The notes: a model not told the origin generated them from the letters alone. DNA of 64,000 nt from Clostridium felsineum DSM 794 (GCF_002006355.2 NZ_CP096980.1:3782001-3846000), one strand, 5' to 3'; numbered from the stretch's first letter, positions 44,070 through 54,172 are shown. Translations and numbers: made by a program.

Positions 44070-44906
44070 ATGAAGAAAAAAATTATTATTGCCCTGATAC
44101 TTTTCTTAACAATTATTTTAATCCCACTAACAAATTTAAAGAGGTCGGAGGAAAATCGAAATACTATGTCATATGGAGTTTTTACTGGTTTACCATCAAA
44201 GGATATAAATAAATTACTTTCTTATAAAGAAGTTGTAATTGATGCTTCCTTTTATAGTAAGTCACAAATTGATTTTTTACACAAACATGGAATAAAGGTT
44301 TATAGTTACTTAAATATTGGTTCACTTGAAACCTTTAGATCCTACTACAGCAATTTTAAGAACTTGACATTAGACAACTATGAACATTGGTCAGACGAAA
44401 AATGGTTAGACGTGAGTAATCCTCTCTGGATTGATTATGCAGTTAATACCTTAGGTAGTGAATTAAAACATAAAGATATTGACGGTTTCTTCTTAGATAA
44501 CTTAGATGTATATTCAAAATACAGAAATGATAACACTTTTAATGGTTTAATATCCATAATAAAGGGATTAAACGCTAAATATAGTCTCCCTGTTATAGCT
44601 AATGGTGGATTTGATTTCTTTAAAGCCGCCGAAAATAAAGGTATATCCATAAAAAGTCTAGTATGTGGTATTACTATGGAAAGTGTCTACACTTCAATCG
44701 ACTTCAATAATAACAACAAATTCACTATTAATTCTATAAGTAACAGAGACGCTTATATTAACTATCTAAAATCCTTAAAAGCTAAAGGTATTGACATTTA
44801 TATAATAGAATATTCTAAAGATAATTCTTTAAATAAAACTATTGAAAGCTACTACAGTAATTTAGGTTTTAAAGTATATATTTCAAGTAGTATCAATTTA
44901 AACTAA
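44070..44906 (+). CDS. GH114-type glycoside hydrolase (Pel hydrolase-like), membrane anchored or secreted
   Basis: A 278-residue protein with an N-terminal hydrophobic helix (about 4-24) and a TIM barrel. Its motifs are 'KVYSYLNIGSLETFR', 'KDIDGFFLDNLDVY', LPVIANGGFDFF and 'DIYIIEYSKD', as in the GH114 endo-alpha-1,4-polygalactosaminidase family that includes the PelA hydrolase domain. The Asp and Glu residues in those strands are the expected catalytic ones. It ends 4 bases from the convergent pelG gene. It likely trims or releases Pel polysaccharide outside the cell. GGGGG precedes the ATG. Confidence 0.8.
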   Translation: MKKKIIIALILFLTIILIPLTNLKRSEENRNTMSYGVFTGLPSKDINKLLSYKEVVIDASFYSKSQIDFLHKHGIKVYSYLNIGSLETFRSYYSNFKNLTLDNYEHWSDEKWLDVSNPLWIDYAVNTLGSELKHKDIDGFFLDNLDVYSKYRNDNTFNGLISIIKGLNAKYSLPVIANGGFDFFKAAENKGISIKSLVCGITMESVYTSIDFNNNNKFTINSISNRDAYINYLKSLKAKGIDIYIIEYSKDNSLNKTIESYYSNLGFKVYISSSINLN

Positions 44907-44910
44907 TACT

Positions 44911-46341
44911 TTAATATAATTTATTAACTATTGCAGTAAAAATCCCTGTTTTCTCTTTATAGATTATAGGTTGAGAACAGAAGGTTATATAGTCTATATC
45001 ATTTAAAAAACCATTCAAATTAATTAAGGCAACTATTAATGATATAAAAGCTGCTAAAAAATATCCTACTCCATAATAATTTTGACCTAACTTCAAACTT
45101 ACTAAAGTAAAAATTGTATTTAAAATTAAAAATGTACTAGTAGATATAACTGCACCTTTTCTATTTTCAAAATATAAATCTATTAATATAACTGTAAACA
45201 TGCTTATAGAGCAATATGCCCCTAGCGTTAAGATTTTAAATATATCTATTGAGATTTGTGATAATCCAATAAAAGGAAGTAAATAATGTCCTAATGCCAG
45301 AAAAACAATACTAAAAAAGAGCTGTATTTCCATTAGTCTAAATATTTCTTGATATAGTACTAAAATCATATCCTCTCTAGCATTTTTTATATCTTTTAAA
45401 CTTCCTCCCAATATAATTTGTGAATAATATTCTTTATACTCTCCATAGAACGAAGTCTCAAGTGATATTGAGAATATTATAGAAGCAGGAAAGGTAGTAA
45501 GTAATGCATAAAAGGTGGGCACATCATATACAGTTGCAAAGGTATAAGTATGAAGTACTACTTCTTTTAAATCTCCGCCCCAAAAAATAAAATTATGGAT
45601 ATAAAGAGCTAAAGTATAAAAAACACATATTATAAATAATGAATAGTATCTATCGATATATTTTAAAAAATCAAAATATTCACCCTCATTGCTTTTAAAG
45701 AATATCCTTATATAAAACATTAACAAGGTTACTATTATAAATATTCCAATATCAAAAGAAAAAAGCGATATCTGTATAGGATTTATTTTACTTGCTTTCA
45801 AAATTACAGTTCCTATAATAGCAGCTGTTACAAGACCTATTAAAAAGCTTTTTACTATTTTTGTATAATCCTTAAGTGCACTTAAATACGAGGTTTCCAA
45901 CCACATTATTACTAATTCTATAAAAAGAATATATGTAAAAAATTTAGTATAAGCATTAATAGGTGACCTTAAAAAAAATAGTGCACCTATAATACCACTT
46001 ATAAACACACAAATAGTTATAACGCCATATAACGAAGGCAGGATTTTACCATATTCCTTAGCAAAAAGTTTGTCTGATATATATCTTGTAACTATCATAG
46101 AAAATCCACTTGTTATGATTTGCGAAAATATAAAACAATATAAGGTAGAAGCTAAAAATAGTCGTCTATCAGCAAAAGAAACCTTTGACAAAAGCATAAT
46201 GGTTTGAAAAAAGGCAATTGCTGCTATGCAAAGTACCTGTGGTCCAACTATTATTACAGATGAATACATTAAAGTTCTAAAATCAAGAAAAATACTTTTA
46301 TGATTGTATAATTTTTTTAATTGAAATCCTATTCCAGCCAT
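44911..46341 (-). CDS. pelG: PelG-like exopolysaccharide transporter
   Basis: A 476-residue membrane protein with about 12 helices and no other domain. It begins 'MAGIGFQLKKLYNHKS', typical of PelG, which belongs to the MATE/MVF-like flippase group. PelG is thought to move the growing Pel chain across the cytoplasmic membrane together with PelD and PelE. It shares one base with the end of pelF (ATG of pelG overlaps the pelF stop), indicating tight coupling. It is the last gene of the operon. Confidence 0.88.
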   Translation of the reverse strand: MAGIGFQLKKLYNHKSIFLDFRTLMYSSVIIVGPQVLCIAAIAFFQTIMLLSKVSFADRRLFLASTLYCFIFSQIITSGFSMIVTRYISDKLFAKEYGKILPSLYGVITICVFISGIIGALFFLRSPINAYTKFFTYILFIELVIMWLETSYLSALKDYTKIVKSFLIGLVTAAIIGTVILKASKINPIQISLFSFDIGIFIIVTLLMFYIRIFFKSNEGEYFDFLKYIDRYYSLFIICVFYTLALYIHNFIFWGGDLKEVVLHTYTFATVYDVPTFYALLTTFPASIIFSISLETSFYGEYKEYYSQIILGGSLKDIKNAREDMILVLYQEIFRLMEIQLFFSIVFLALGHYLLPFIGLSQISIDIFKILTLGAYCSISMFTVILIDLYFENRKGAVISTSTFLILNTIFTLVSLKLGQNYYGVGYFLAAFISLIVALINLNGFLNDIDYITFCSQPIIYKEKTGIFTAIVNKLY

Positions 46342-47756
46342 TATAATCTCCTTTCATAGCCTTTATATATAGCTTTATATTCATTTATAAACTTTTCACG
46401 TGTATATCTTTTAGAAATTCTCTTAAATCCATTTTCCCCCATTTTTAACCTTAATTCTTCATCTTTACACAACTTTATAAGCGCATTTCCCATTTTCATG
46501 TAATTCATAACAGGAACCACAATTCCAGCACTTCCAAAACCATCATCTGATCCATAAATGAGTTCACTGCAACTACCTACATTTGTTGTTACAAAAGGCT
46601 TTTTACATGCCATTCCTTCAAGTATTGCAAGTGGCTGACCCTCACTTATGCTGCTTAGAACCATTATATCCATTTTACCTATATAGTCCTTTACATTTAC
46701 TCTTCCTGTAAAAAACACATTATCTAATTTTAATTCATGTGTAAGTTCTACACACTCTCTGTAGTAATCCTCGTCTTCATCTATAGGACCTATCAAATAG
46801 AAATTACAATTTTTTATTTCATAAGCTACAATTGCAAAACTTTCAATCATTGTTTTAATATCTTTTATCGGTACAACTCTTAAAACCGAACCTATATTTA
46901 TAATATTTTTATCTTCCTTTTCAGTATCTACATCAGAAAAGTCTTCTACTGATATTCCATTCTCAACTATTCCAATCTTATTAGGATTACATCCAAGTTC
47001 AATTTCGATTTCTTTATTTTTATTAAACAAAGTTATAACCTTATCAGCCGAAATATAAGAACATCTTGAAAGCGTATAGAAAAACTCAATCCACATATCC
47101 TTTAAGTAGCTTTTTATCCACTTTGATTTTATTATTTCTTCTTCTCTTTCCCTCGTATATATTCCATGTTCAGTTATTATAAATGGTTTTTTATATAAAA
47201 TGCTAGCTAAACTTCCTGCTGCTCCTGCATATCCTGTAGATACACTATGATACAAATCTGCTTTTGGCATCTCATTACTTATAATATAGAATAGAGGAAG
47301 CAGCATAGCACGAACTCCCCAAAAAAATTCATTGAAGGGTATGTCTGGATACTTCTCTTCATAAGCTGAAACTACTATATTAAAAAAGTTCTTACTCATA
47401 AAAAAATCAGTTGTTTTTTTTAATTTTTCACTTCTCAAAAAATCATATAAAAAATTAAACTCTACCTTTCCTCCAATAATAAGATTTCTTATGGATGCTT
47501 CTTCCCTTTCACTTATATCATAACTTTTTCTCAAGGATGATTTTTGTTTCAATATATAATCTAAAAATATTTCTTTTACCTCTACAACATTTTTAGGCAG
47601 CTCATATTTATACTTCCCTTTTAACTTTTCCTCTGCAACAATGCAGTATAATACAAATTGATGCTCTGGCATTTGTCTTATAAGCATATGAACCCAACTA
47701 GAGACTCCACCTGTAATATGAGGATAACTGCCTTCACAAATCAAACAAATCTTCAT
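46341..47756 (-). CDS. pelF: PelF-like glycosyltransferase (GT4)
   Basis: A 471-residue cytosolic GT-B enzyme. The N-terminal PelF-type region has 'MKICLICEGSYPHITGGVSSWVHMLI'. The C-terminal domain has GSVLRVVPIKD, 'VLSSISEGQPLAILEGMACKKPFV' (the E-x7-E region) and VGSCSELI. PelF polymerises UDP-linked amino sugars (GalNAc/GlcNAc) into Pel. It precedes pelG with a one-base overlap and follows the deacetylase gene by 10 bases. Confidence 0.9.
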   Translation of the reverse strand: MKICLICEGSYPHITGGVSSWVHMLIRQMPEHQFVLYCIVAEEKLKGKYKYELPKNVVEVKEIFLDYILKQKSSLRKSYDISEREEASIRNLIIGGKVEFNFLYDFLRSEKLKKTTDFFMSKNFFNIVVSAYEEKYPDIPFNEFFWGVRAMLLPLFYIISNEMPKADLYHSVSTGYAGAAGSLASILYKKPFIITEHGIYTREREEEIIKSKWIKSYLKDMWIEFFYTLSRCSYISADKVITLFNKNKEIEIELGCNPNKIGIVENGISVEDFSDVDTEKEDKNIINIGSVLRVVPIKDIKTMIESFAIVAYEIKNCNFYLIGPIDEDEDYYRECVELTHELKLDNVFFTGRVNVKDYIGKMDIMVLSSISEGQPLAILEGMACKKPFVTTNVGSCSELIYGSDDGFGSAGIVVPVMNYMKMGNALIKLCKDEELRLKMGENGFKRISKRYTREKFINEYKAIYKGYERRL

Positions 47757-47766
47757 AAATAATCAC

Positions 47767-49569
47767 CTACTTAAAATTAATAGAAAACTTATCTTTATTT
47801 GCAGTTACAAGATATGTTCCAGTATCTATTTTTTCAATTGCACAGTTATCATCAGTATAAATTTTCTTATTAGTTCTTAATATAAATTTATCTCCTTTTT
47901 GAAAATTTCTACAATACACATCTATAGCGTTTGATTTATATTTCATAAAAGGTTCTATTTTGGTATAACTTTTCAACAAATTAGCTCCTTCTGATGCTGT
48001 TACTGGAGATAACCATGTGAATTTTTTATACACATCTTTCATAAAATCACCGTATCCTTTAGAAAGTTCTTGCCAACCCTTACCTCCACTTCTTTTTATA
48101 TCGAGGACATCATCTGGATGAATAAAATGTGAAAATACTCCTACAGAGGTTATACCATTATAAGCTGCCCAAATATTTTCTTCATTATCTTCATACCCTG
48201 ATGTTAATCTAGGGAGCTCATAAATCCCATCTTTTATTTCAAATTCTTGAACATAACTATCCTTGTAATAATCATCATTATATACTGAAGAAATAATTTT
48301 AAGGTCTGGCATAGCTTTTAAAAGTGCCTTCCTTCCTAAAGGACTTAAAATATTTGATGGTGGTACATAAACTCTAAGCTTATATTTTTTTAATAATGAG
48401 CTAGAATACCTAATTGCCTCTTCAATTGATCTCTCCATATTCTTTTCATTTGCCCAAGAATTATATCCTAGGGGCTGCTTTATATAATTTTTAGGTGCCA
48501 AAGATTGATGATTATAACCATGTAAACCCAATTCACCATTATTTTTTAAAAGTTCTGTGGCATACAATAAAAAATCATTGCTATTGCTTGTTTTTGTTAT
48601 AAATGGTGGAGTTGTTCTATTATTATAATCTTCAATTATTAATCCTGTATACTTCAAATTATAGAGTTTTGAAATCTTTAATACATCGGGCCACCAAACC
48701 TTACGATAAAAATCCGCTGTACTAATCCCATATTCCTTATACAAAGTACTATTAGTCCCACCAGGTATAGGTGCCGGAAAATCATCTATGTAAGTTAATT
48801 TTGCATCTATAACTGGATAAATATAATCTGGGATTAGCATTCCTATAGCACCTGCTATAATTCCTCTAGCATTCTTTTTAGCTAAAATAGTTCCATTATA
48901 CATCATTATTTTTCCAGTTCCATAATTAGTCTGCCATAACATTGGAATTTTATTGTCCGAAACTAATAACATCTGTGACGTATCTTTTAGTTCCACTTTA
49001 AGTGATGAATCTGTCAATATTTTTTTACTAAAATTACTGCCCTTACCTTTTATCAAAACATTAGATGTAAGTTCAATTCCCTCAGCTGCTTCAATATCAT
49101 ATACATTTTTCACACCAATTTGACTTAATATACTAGGCAAAACATCACCAATTATAGGTCTTTCAGCAAATAGTACATAGCCACCATTTTTAGCATAATC
49201 CATTAATGATGATATTCCTTTAAAGCCGTCAATATTTTCAAAGGTCAAAACAACTCCCCTATAGGATGCATCAACATTTTGAATATCATTTCTTTCCTGT
49301 ACTACAACCCTTTTTTTCATATATTTTAGAACTTCTTTGATATTTTGGGTTATATCACTACTGTTTTGTTCAGTTTTATCGAACAATATTAAAAACTTCT
49401 CTTGTTCAACATTAGCAGGTATTTTAGATGAACTATAAACGTTTTTATTCTTGATATTATTGTTATTTTCCAAAAAATTCATTACAAAATTAAGACGTAC
49501 CACTTGAAAAAATACAGCTATGCCTAGTACTAAAGCAATTATGATTTTAATATTTCTTTTAACGTTCAT
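47767..49569 (-). CDS. pelA: PelA-type polysaccharide deacetylase (DUF2194)
   Basis: About 600 residues. An N-terminal membrane anchor (about 7-30) and an amidotransferase-like region (about 55-250) precede a deacetylase domain (about 250-520). That domain has YIDDFPAP (metal-binding Asp pair) and GLHGYNHQS (H-x3-H). A small beta-rich end follows. Gram-negative PelA also has a hydrolase domain. Here that activity is split off into the convergent GH114 gene. The enzyme should partly deacetylate Pel outside the membrane. I choose the ATG at 49569 with AGGTGAG upstream. A GTG three codons earlier is possible. The start overlaps the end of the previous gene. Confidence 0.85.
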   Translation of the reverse strand: MNVKRNIKIIIALVLGIAVFFQVVRLNFVMNFLENNNNIKNKNVYSSSKIPANVEQEKFLILFDKTEQNSSDITQNIKEVLKYMKKRVVVQERNDIQNVDASYRGVVLTFENIDGFKGISSLMDYAKNGGYVLFAERPIIGDVLPSILSQIGVKNVYDIEAAEGIELTSNVLIKGKGSNFSKKILTDSSLKVELKDTSQMLLVSDNKIPMLWQTNYGTGKIMMYNGTILAKKNARGIIAGAIGMLIPDYIYPVIDAKLTYIDDFPAPIPGGTNSTLYKEYGISTADFYRKVWWPDVLKISKLYNLKYTGLIIEDYNNRTTPPFITKTSNSNDFLLYATELLKNNGELGLHGYNHQSLAPKNYIKQPLGYNSWANEKNMERSIEEAIRYSSSLLKKYKLRVYVPPSNILSPLGRKALLKAMPDLKIISSVYNDDYYKDSYVQEFEIKDGIYELPRLTSGYEDNEENIWAAYNGITSVGVFSHFIHPDDVLDIKRSGGKGWQELSKGYGDFMKDVYKKFTWLSPVTASEGANLLKSYTKIEPFMKYKSNAIDVYCRNFQKGDKFILRTNKKIYTDDNCAIEKIDTGTYLVTANKDKFSINFK

Positions 49570-50464
49570 TTTTCTCACCTGCTATCCAAAATCTCACCAT
49601 ATTCAAAGCCTCATTACTAAATCGTATATTTGAATTCATTAAATTATCTAGTGCCCTACTAAAACTTACCTGATCCCTAAGTATATAAAAAATTTTCATA
49701 AACATAATATATGGCTCTTCATCATCTTTATAATTCTCATAAAAAATTTTGCAATATCTTCTTGCTGAATTGAAATCCTCCAGTTTAATATCCAAATTTA
49801 TTTTCTCTATAAAATATCTAGCTTCTACTTTGTACTTAGCTAACAATTCCTCAAGTTTATCTGAATATAGTTGTTCATATTTTTTTAATTGACGTCCTTC
49901 TAAAAATCCACTATCTATATACTGCTTAATAGTATTTAAATAAGATATAAGAACTTCTATATTCTCTTTATCTTTTTCATATTTTACAGTTTCTTTTTGA
50001 ATATTTTCCATAAAATAACTTTTTAATTCTGTTATTGCACTTGCTGCATAATGTGAGACTTCAGTATCCTCGTTTTCTAATGCTTTTTCTAAAATATCAA
50101 TATGCTTTAACGGATTGGATTTAACTATATTAATTATTAGTTCCCTTTTAACACTATTACTGTTTAAAATAAAAGCTTCACTTATTGGTACCAAATTTCT
50201 TTCTTTTTTTAAATTATTAATTTTTAAGTTTGCTGAAGATATGGTATTTTTTATATACTCCTCATAATCTGATAACACATTCTCATCTTTATATTTTCTT
50301 TTGTCTAAAATATATATAATTCCAAAATACGCAAAACCAAAAATAGGAATGAGCAAAACCATTACAATCTTATATATAACTTTTTCCAGAGAATTCTTAT
50401 TTTTACGTAGGTATATATAGAATATTAGACAAATTAAAAGATGAACTATCAATAATTTATACAT
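49559..50464 (-). CDS. pelE: PelE-like membrane protein with helical repeats
   Basis: A 301-residue protein with two N-terminal membrane helices (about 2-19 and 30-52) and a long, charged helical cytoplasmic region. The region includes a HEAT-like 'NPLKHIDILEKALENEDTEVSHYAASAIT' stretch and TPR-like helices later. PelE in other species has two helices followed by TPRs and scaffolds PelD/PelG, so the identification rests on architecture and operon position. It starts 1 base after the pelD stop and overlaps the pelA start. Confidence 0.7.
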   Translation of the reverse strand: MYKLLIVHLLICLIFYIYLRKNKNSLEKVIYKIVMVLLIPIFGFAYFGIIYILDKRKYKDENVLSDYEEYIKNTISSANLKINNLKKERNLVPISEAFILNSNSVKRELIINIVKSNPLKHIDILEKALENEDTEVSHYAASAITELKSYFMENIQKETVKYEKDKENIEVLISYLNTIKQYIDSGFLEGRQLKKYEQLYSDKLEELLAKYKVEARYFIEKINLDIKLEDFNSARRYCKIFYENYKDDEEPYIMFMKIFYILRDQVSFSRALDNLMNSNIRFSNEALNMVRFWIAGEKNER

Positions 50465-50465
50465 G

Positions 50466-52655
50466 TTAACTCAAATCCTCCATTACTTCAGCATTTAATC
50501 CACTGGCAGCAATTCTACCTAATACCTTCTGTGACTTAGACTTATCTGTATTTGATAATATTACATAAACACAATTATCCTCTCCTATTCCAACTGAATC
50601 ATTATCCCTTATATTTACCGAAAGTTTATTAAAAATATCTTCATAAGAAAGATTATTTTTTCTTATCTTTAAAAGGGTGAAGTTTATGTCTGAAGTTTTT
50701 AAATCTCTATTTTTATCGGCCAATACTTTTTTAAATTCCTTACTAATTAAAATTTCTGTATTAGGTATATATTTATCTTTACTAGCTACTTCATCATACT
50801 TTAATGCCTTTCCTATAGCATTTGAAATTAAGTCTACTAAAACTTTAAATAAATTTTCATAATATAGATTTAATTTTTCAAACTTAACATCATATATGGA
50901 AATAACAGCCTTTACGTTGTCATTAATTATTACAGGCGCTGCCATCGTAGGCAATTTAGGTTTTAGATCCTTATTAACAAAAATCTTTTTACTATCTATA
51001 GCCTTTTTTATTTCCTGTGTTTCGTTTAAGCTAATAGAATAGGGTAACCTCAAATCTACATTGCTAGATTTAGCTTTTAATCTAAGATATTTACTATCCC
51101 TATTTAATATATATATTGATGATTTTGATGTATCTAAAAGCTTATCAATTATCTTAATAGCTCCAAAATATATATCATTTACCTCTAAACTATCCAATGT
51201 TTTTGTTGTATTATAAATATTTACAAAGCTATTCTCTGAACTTATAATTTGTTCTTGTAACTCTTCTTTTATATCTACTGTTTCATTGTAAATTAACTCT
51301 AAAAATTTATATTTTTCATTAAGCTTATCTATTTCTAGTTTATTCATATATAATTTTCTCTTATATACTTCTGAAACATATCCAGAAACCAATCCAATAA
51401 TAATATAGCTTATTACCTGAGGTAAATTTAATGGATCATATAAAATTGTAACCGCACTATAACCTGAATTTATTAGCAGATAAAAGTAAAGTGCACAAGA
51501 AAAAATTATAGCTATTCCCGCTTGCCTCATTCCATACATAATTGCCATAACTATTATGTATATATAACAAAGCTGTGCAAAACTACTTGAATACGGATTA
51601 CTTATCTTAAAAATATCTAACACTAATAAAGCAATTACTAACATAAAAATAATATTTTCAATATAAGGCAAAGCTTTAAAAAATAAATTTTTTTTATCAT
51701 ATTCTTCATTTTTAGTTGTGTAATTCACTGATTCATCAAAGCTGTAATTTTCTTTGTACCATTTATAAGTTTTTTGTATTCCCTCTTTGAAAGAATATTT
51801 TACATTAAATCCCAATTGTGTTTTTGCCTTTGAATTATTAAGTGAAGATTTTTCTACATCTCCAGAACGATTTGATTTATTATTTATCTTTTTTATAGGC
51901 TGAATTTCTTCTATAATATTAATCAATTCATTTATTGAATGTTCCGTATTAGTAGAAATATTAAAAACTCCTGTGTGTTCACTTTTTAATGCTCTATATA
52001 TAGCATCAACTGCATCTTCAACATATATAAAATCCCTTGTCTGCGTACCATCACCGAATACATCTATTTCTTCATCCTTTAATGTTTTAGTTATAAAATT
52101 TGCAACTACACTACTCTCACCTTTTACATTCTGCCTTGGTCCAAATACATTTGAAAATCTCAAACATATTGTTTTTAATCCATATAAATCAAACCATTTT
52201 TGACAATAGTATTCACCCACATATTTATTTATTGCATAAACAGACAAAGGTTTTAATTCCTCATCCTCTGAGGTTGGAATTTTGTTACTATCTCCATAAA
52301 CCGCTGCCGAAGACGCAAATATAAATCTTTTAACACCATATTTTCTTGAAAGTTCAAGTAAGTTAACAACTCCTGGAAAAGTCGATATTGCTTGATTAGA
52401 ATCTTTCTTAGCAAATGAATTTATATCTATCTGTGATGATAAATCAATAACAGCCTCAAATTTATTTGATTTAAATATTTCCTCGCATCGCTTACTTTCA
52501 ACAGATAAATCATAAAATTTGTGTGGAACCTTTACGTTTTCCATGCTTCCTGTTAAAAGGTTATCTATTATGTATATCTTATGACCTTCTTTATAGAGCC
52601 TATCAGCAACATAGGAACCTATAAATCCACAACCTCCTACTATTAGTATCCTCAT
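50466..52655 (-). CDS. pelD: SDR epimerase fused to PelD-like c-di-GMP receptor
   Basis: A 729-residue fusion. Residues 1-310 form an NAD-dependent sugar-nucleotide epimerase with GGCGFIG and the catalytic YAINK. Membrane helices (about 330-430) and a coiled coil precede a GAF domain (about 480-600). A degenerate GGDEF domain closes it (about 630-729). In that last domain R683-D-N-D686 sits five residues before EDNCV, exactly the I-site-to-active-site spacing of GGDEF proteins. c-di-GMP binding without cyclase activity is therefore predicted, as for PelD. The epimerase part probably supplies UDP-GalNAc, the job of PelX in pseudomonads. It is the first gene of the pel operon, with AGGAGGAATT before the ATG. 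Confidence 0.88.
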   Translation of the reverse strand: MRILIVGGCGFIGSYVADRLYKEGHKIYIIDNLLTGSMENVKVPHKFYDLSVESKRCEEIFKSNKFEAVIDLSSQIDINSFAKKDSNQAISTFPGVVNLLELSRKYGVKRFIFASSAAVYGDSNKIPTSEDEELKPLSVYAINKYVGEYYCQKWFDLYGLKTICLRFSNVFGPRQNVKGESSVVANFITKTLKDEEIDVFGDGTQTRDFIYVEDAVDAIYRALKSEHTGVFNISTNTEHSINELINIIEEIQPIKKINNKSNRSGDVEKSSLNNSKAKTQLGFNVKYSFKEGIQKTYKWYKENYSFDESVNYTTKNEEYDKKNLFFKALPYIENIIFMLVIALLVLDIFKISNPYSSSFAQLCYIYIIVMAIMYGMRQAGIAIIFSCALYFYLLINSGYSAVTILYDPLNLPQVISYIIIGLVSGYVSEVYKRKLYMNKLEIDKLNEKYKFLELIYNETVDIKEELQEQIISSENSFVNIYNTTKTLDSLEVNDIYFGAIKIIDKLLDTSKSSIYILNRDSKYLRLKAKSSNVDLRLPYSISLNETQEIKKAIDSKKIFVNKDLKPKLPTMAAPVIINDNVKAVISIYDVKFEKLNLYYENLFKVLVDLISNAIGKALKYDEVASKDKYIPNTEILISKEFKKVLADKNRDLKTSDINFTLLKIRKNNLSYEDIFNKLSVNIRDNDSVGIGEDNCVYVILSNTDKSKSQKVLGRIAASGLNAEVMEDLS

Positions 52656-52704
52656 AATTCCTCCTTAAATTTGAGCAAAGAGTATACTTCTAGTATGTTC
52701 ATTT

Positions 52705-52739
52705 AAAGAAATTATATAATGCTTATATAGAATTTCTTT
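52705..52739. promoter_or_regulatory. Long inverted repeat upstream of the pel operon
   Basis: AAAGAAATT (52705-52713) is mirrored by AATTTCTTT (52731-52739), with a largely palindromic core between them. A smaller repeat, ATACTTCTAGTAT, lies at 52684-52696 nearer the start codon. There is no T-run, so these are more likely operators or leader structures than terminators. Confidence 0.45.
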
Positions 52740-52761
52740 ATTATTTGATTTATTATATGTA

Positions 52762-52802
52762 AAAAAACTCTATATTCGCCTATCATTAGGTGAATATAGA
52801 GC
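52762..52802 (-). terminator. Terminator after the AI-2E-type permease gene
   Basis: CTCTATATTCGCCTA pairs with TAGGTGAATATAGAG (one wobble), followed on the minus strand by seven T residues. It separates this gene from the pel operon. Confidence 0.9.
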
Positions 52803-52851
52803 TTAACTGTATTGTTATGTATAGTCTAATTATAAAAATCAAATAATTATC

Positions 52852-54003
52852 CTATTCTATCTTCAAAGATTTTTTTTCTAATCTAATATATACCTCTCTG
52901 CGAATTAGTACATATGCTACCGAAAACAGAGGAATTGACATAATCATCCCTGCAACACCAAAAACCTTTCCTCCTAAGGTTATTGCAACTAATACTAGTA
53001 TAGCTGGAAGTCCTACAGAGTTTCCTACAATTCTTGGATAGATTAAATTATCTTCTAATTGCTTAATTGCTATGAAAACAAATATGAAAATACCCGCTTT
53101 TATAGGACTAAACAGTAATAGCAGTAATACACTTAAAACAAAGCCAATAACTGAACCTATCATAGGTATAACCGAGAAAAAAGCTATTATTATACTAACT
53201 TCAATAGCATATGGTAATCTTAAAATAGTCATCACAATAAAAAATATTGCTCCCAATATTACAGACACGGTACATTGACCAGTTATAAAACTAGAAAAAG
53301 TACTACTAGTTAATTTCGTCATCTCTAATATTGAATCTACACTTTTCTTTTTCAAAAAAGCATATAATATCTTTTTTACTTGCAGCCCTAACTTTTCCTT
53401 TTGCGCAAGTACGTATATTGAGAATATAAATGCTAATATGAATTCTATAGTTGTACTAGCAAAGCTTGTTGCTGCTCCTAAGCTTGACATAAGAACTGAA
53501 CTAGCTCCCCTTAGAACAATTACCTTTATTTTATTTAAAATACCATTCCAATCTATGTTCATGCTGTTTATTATACTCATAACATTCTTAGATAACCAGT
53601 TGTTTTCATTAATGAATTTTTGAAATGCAGTAGATGAATTGTCAAAAGCACTAGGTATTTTTTGTACCGTCTGAATGATATTCGGTATAATTATAGCTAA
53701 TACAAGTGCAAATACACCTAATATCAAAATACATGAAACCAATATACTAATACTTATGTTATATTTTCTAATTATCTTTCCAATTCCCTTGGCCCTACAC
53801 TTTAATAATAGTCTTGAAAAAAAGCTAACAGGTATATTAAGAATAAATGCAATACAGCCGCCTAATATGAATGGAAAAAACATGCTGTACACACTATTTA
53901 TTATTCCTTTGAAATCACTTCCATAATTAAGCAGAAAATACATCAAAATTGCTATAAATATTAAAAGAGTAACTTTGCTTTTAATTTTTTCCTCTATTTT
54001 CAC
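52852..54003 (-). CDS. AI-2E transporter family permease (UPF0118)
   Basis: A 383-residue membrane protein with about 8 helices. 'FSVIPMIGSVIGFVLSVLLLLLF' and 'LEDNLIYPRIVGNSVGLPAILVLVAITLGG' are typical of the family. Members export autoinducer-2 or act as Na+/H+ antiporters, and the substrate here is unknown. The start appears to be a GTG at 54003, with GGAG rather far (13 bases) upstream. It stands alone just upstream of the pel operon, from which it is separated by a terminator. Confidence 0.85.
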   Translation of the reverse strand: MKIEEKIKSKVTLLIFIAILMYFLLNYGSDFKGIINSVYSMFFPFILGGCIAFILNIPVSFFSRLLLKCRAKGIGKIIRKYNISISILVSCILILGVFALVLAIIIPNIIQTVQKIPSAFDNSSTAFQKFINENNWLSKNVMSIINSMNIDWNGILNKIKVIVLRGASSVLMSSLGAATSFASTTIEFILAFIFSIYVLAQKEKLGLQVKKILYAFLKKKSVDSILEMTKLTSSTFSSFITGQCTVSVILGAIFFIVMTILRLPYAIEVSIIIAFFSVIPMIGSVIGFVLSVLLLLLFSPIKAGIFIFVFIAIKQLEDNLIYPRIVGNSVGLPAILVLVAITLGGKVFGVAGMIMSIPLFSVAYVLIRREVYIRLEKKSLKIE

Positions 54004-54172
54004 TATGGTATTCCGTCTCCTTTGAACTATTATTTTTTATCATACTAATAACTATATCATTATTTAAGTTCTAAACCAATAATAAAAAAATTAAACATAT
54101 GTACTTGCAGAGCTTTCCATTGAACACTATACTATATTAAGTAATATATTCTCATGAATGTGGGGTTTGAAT

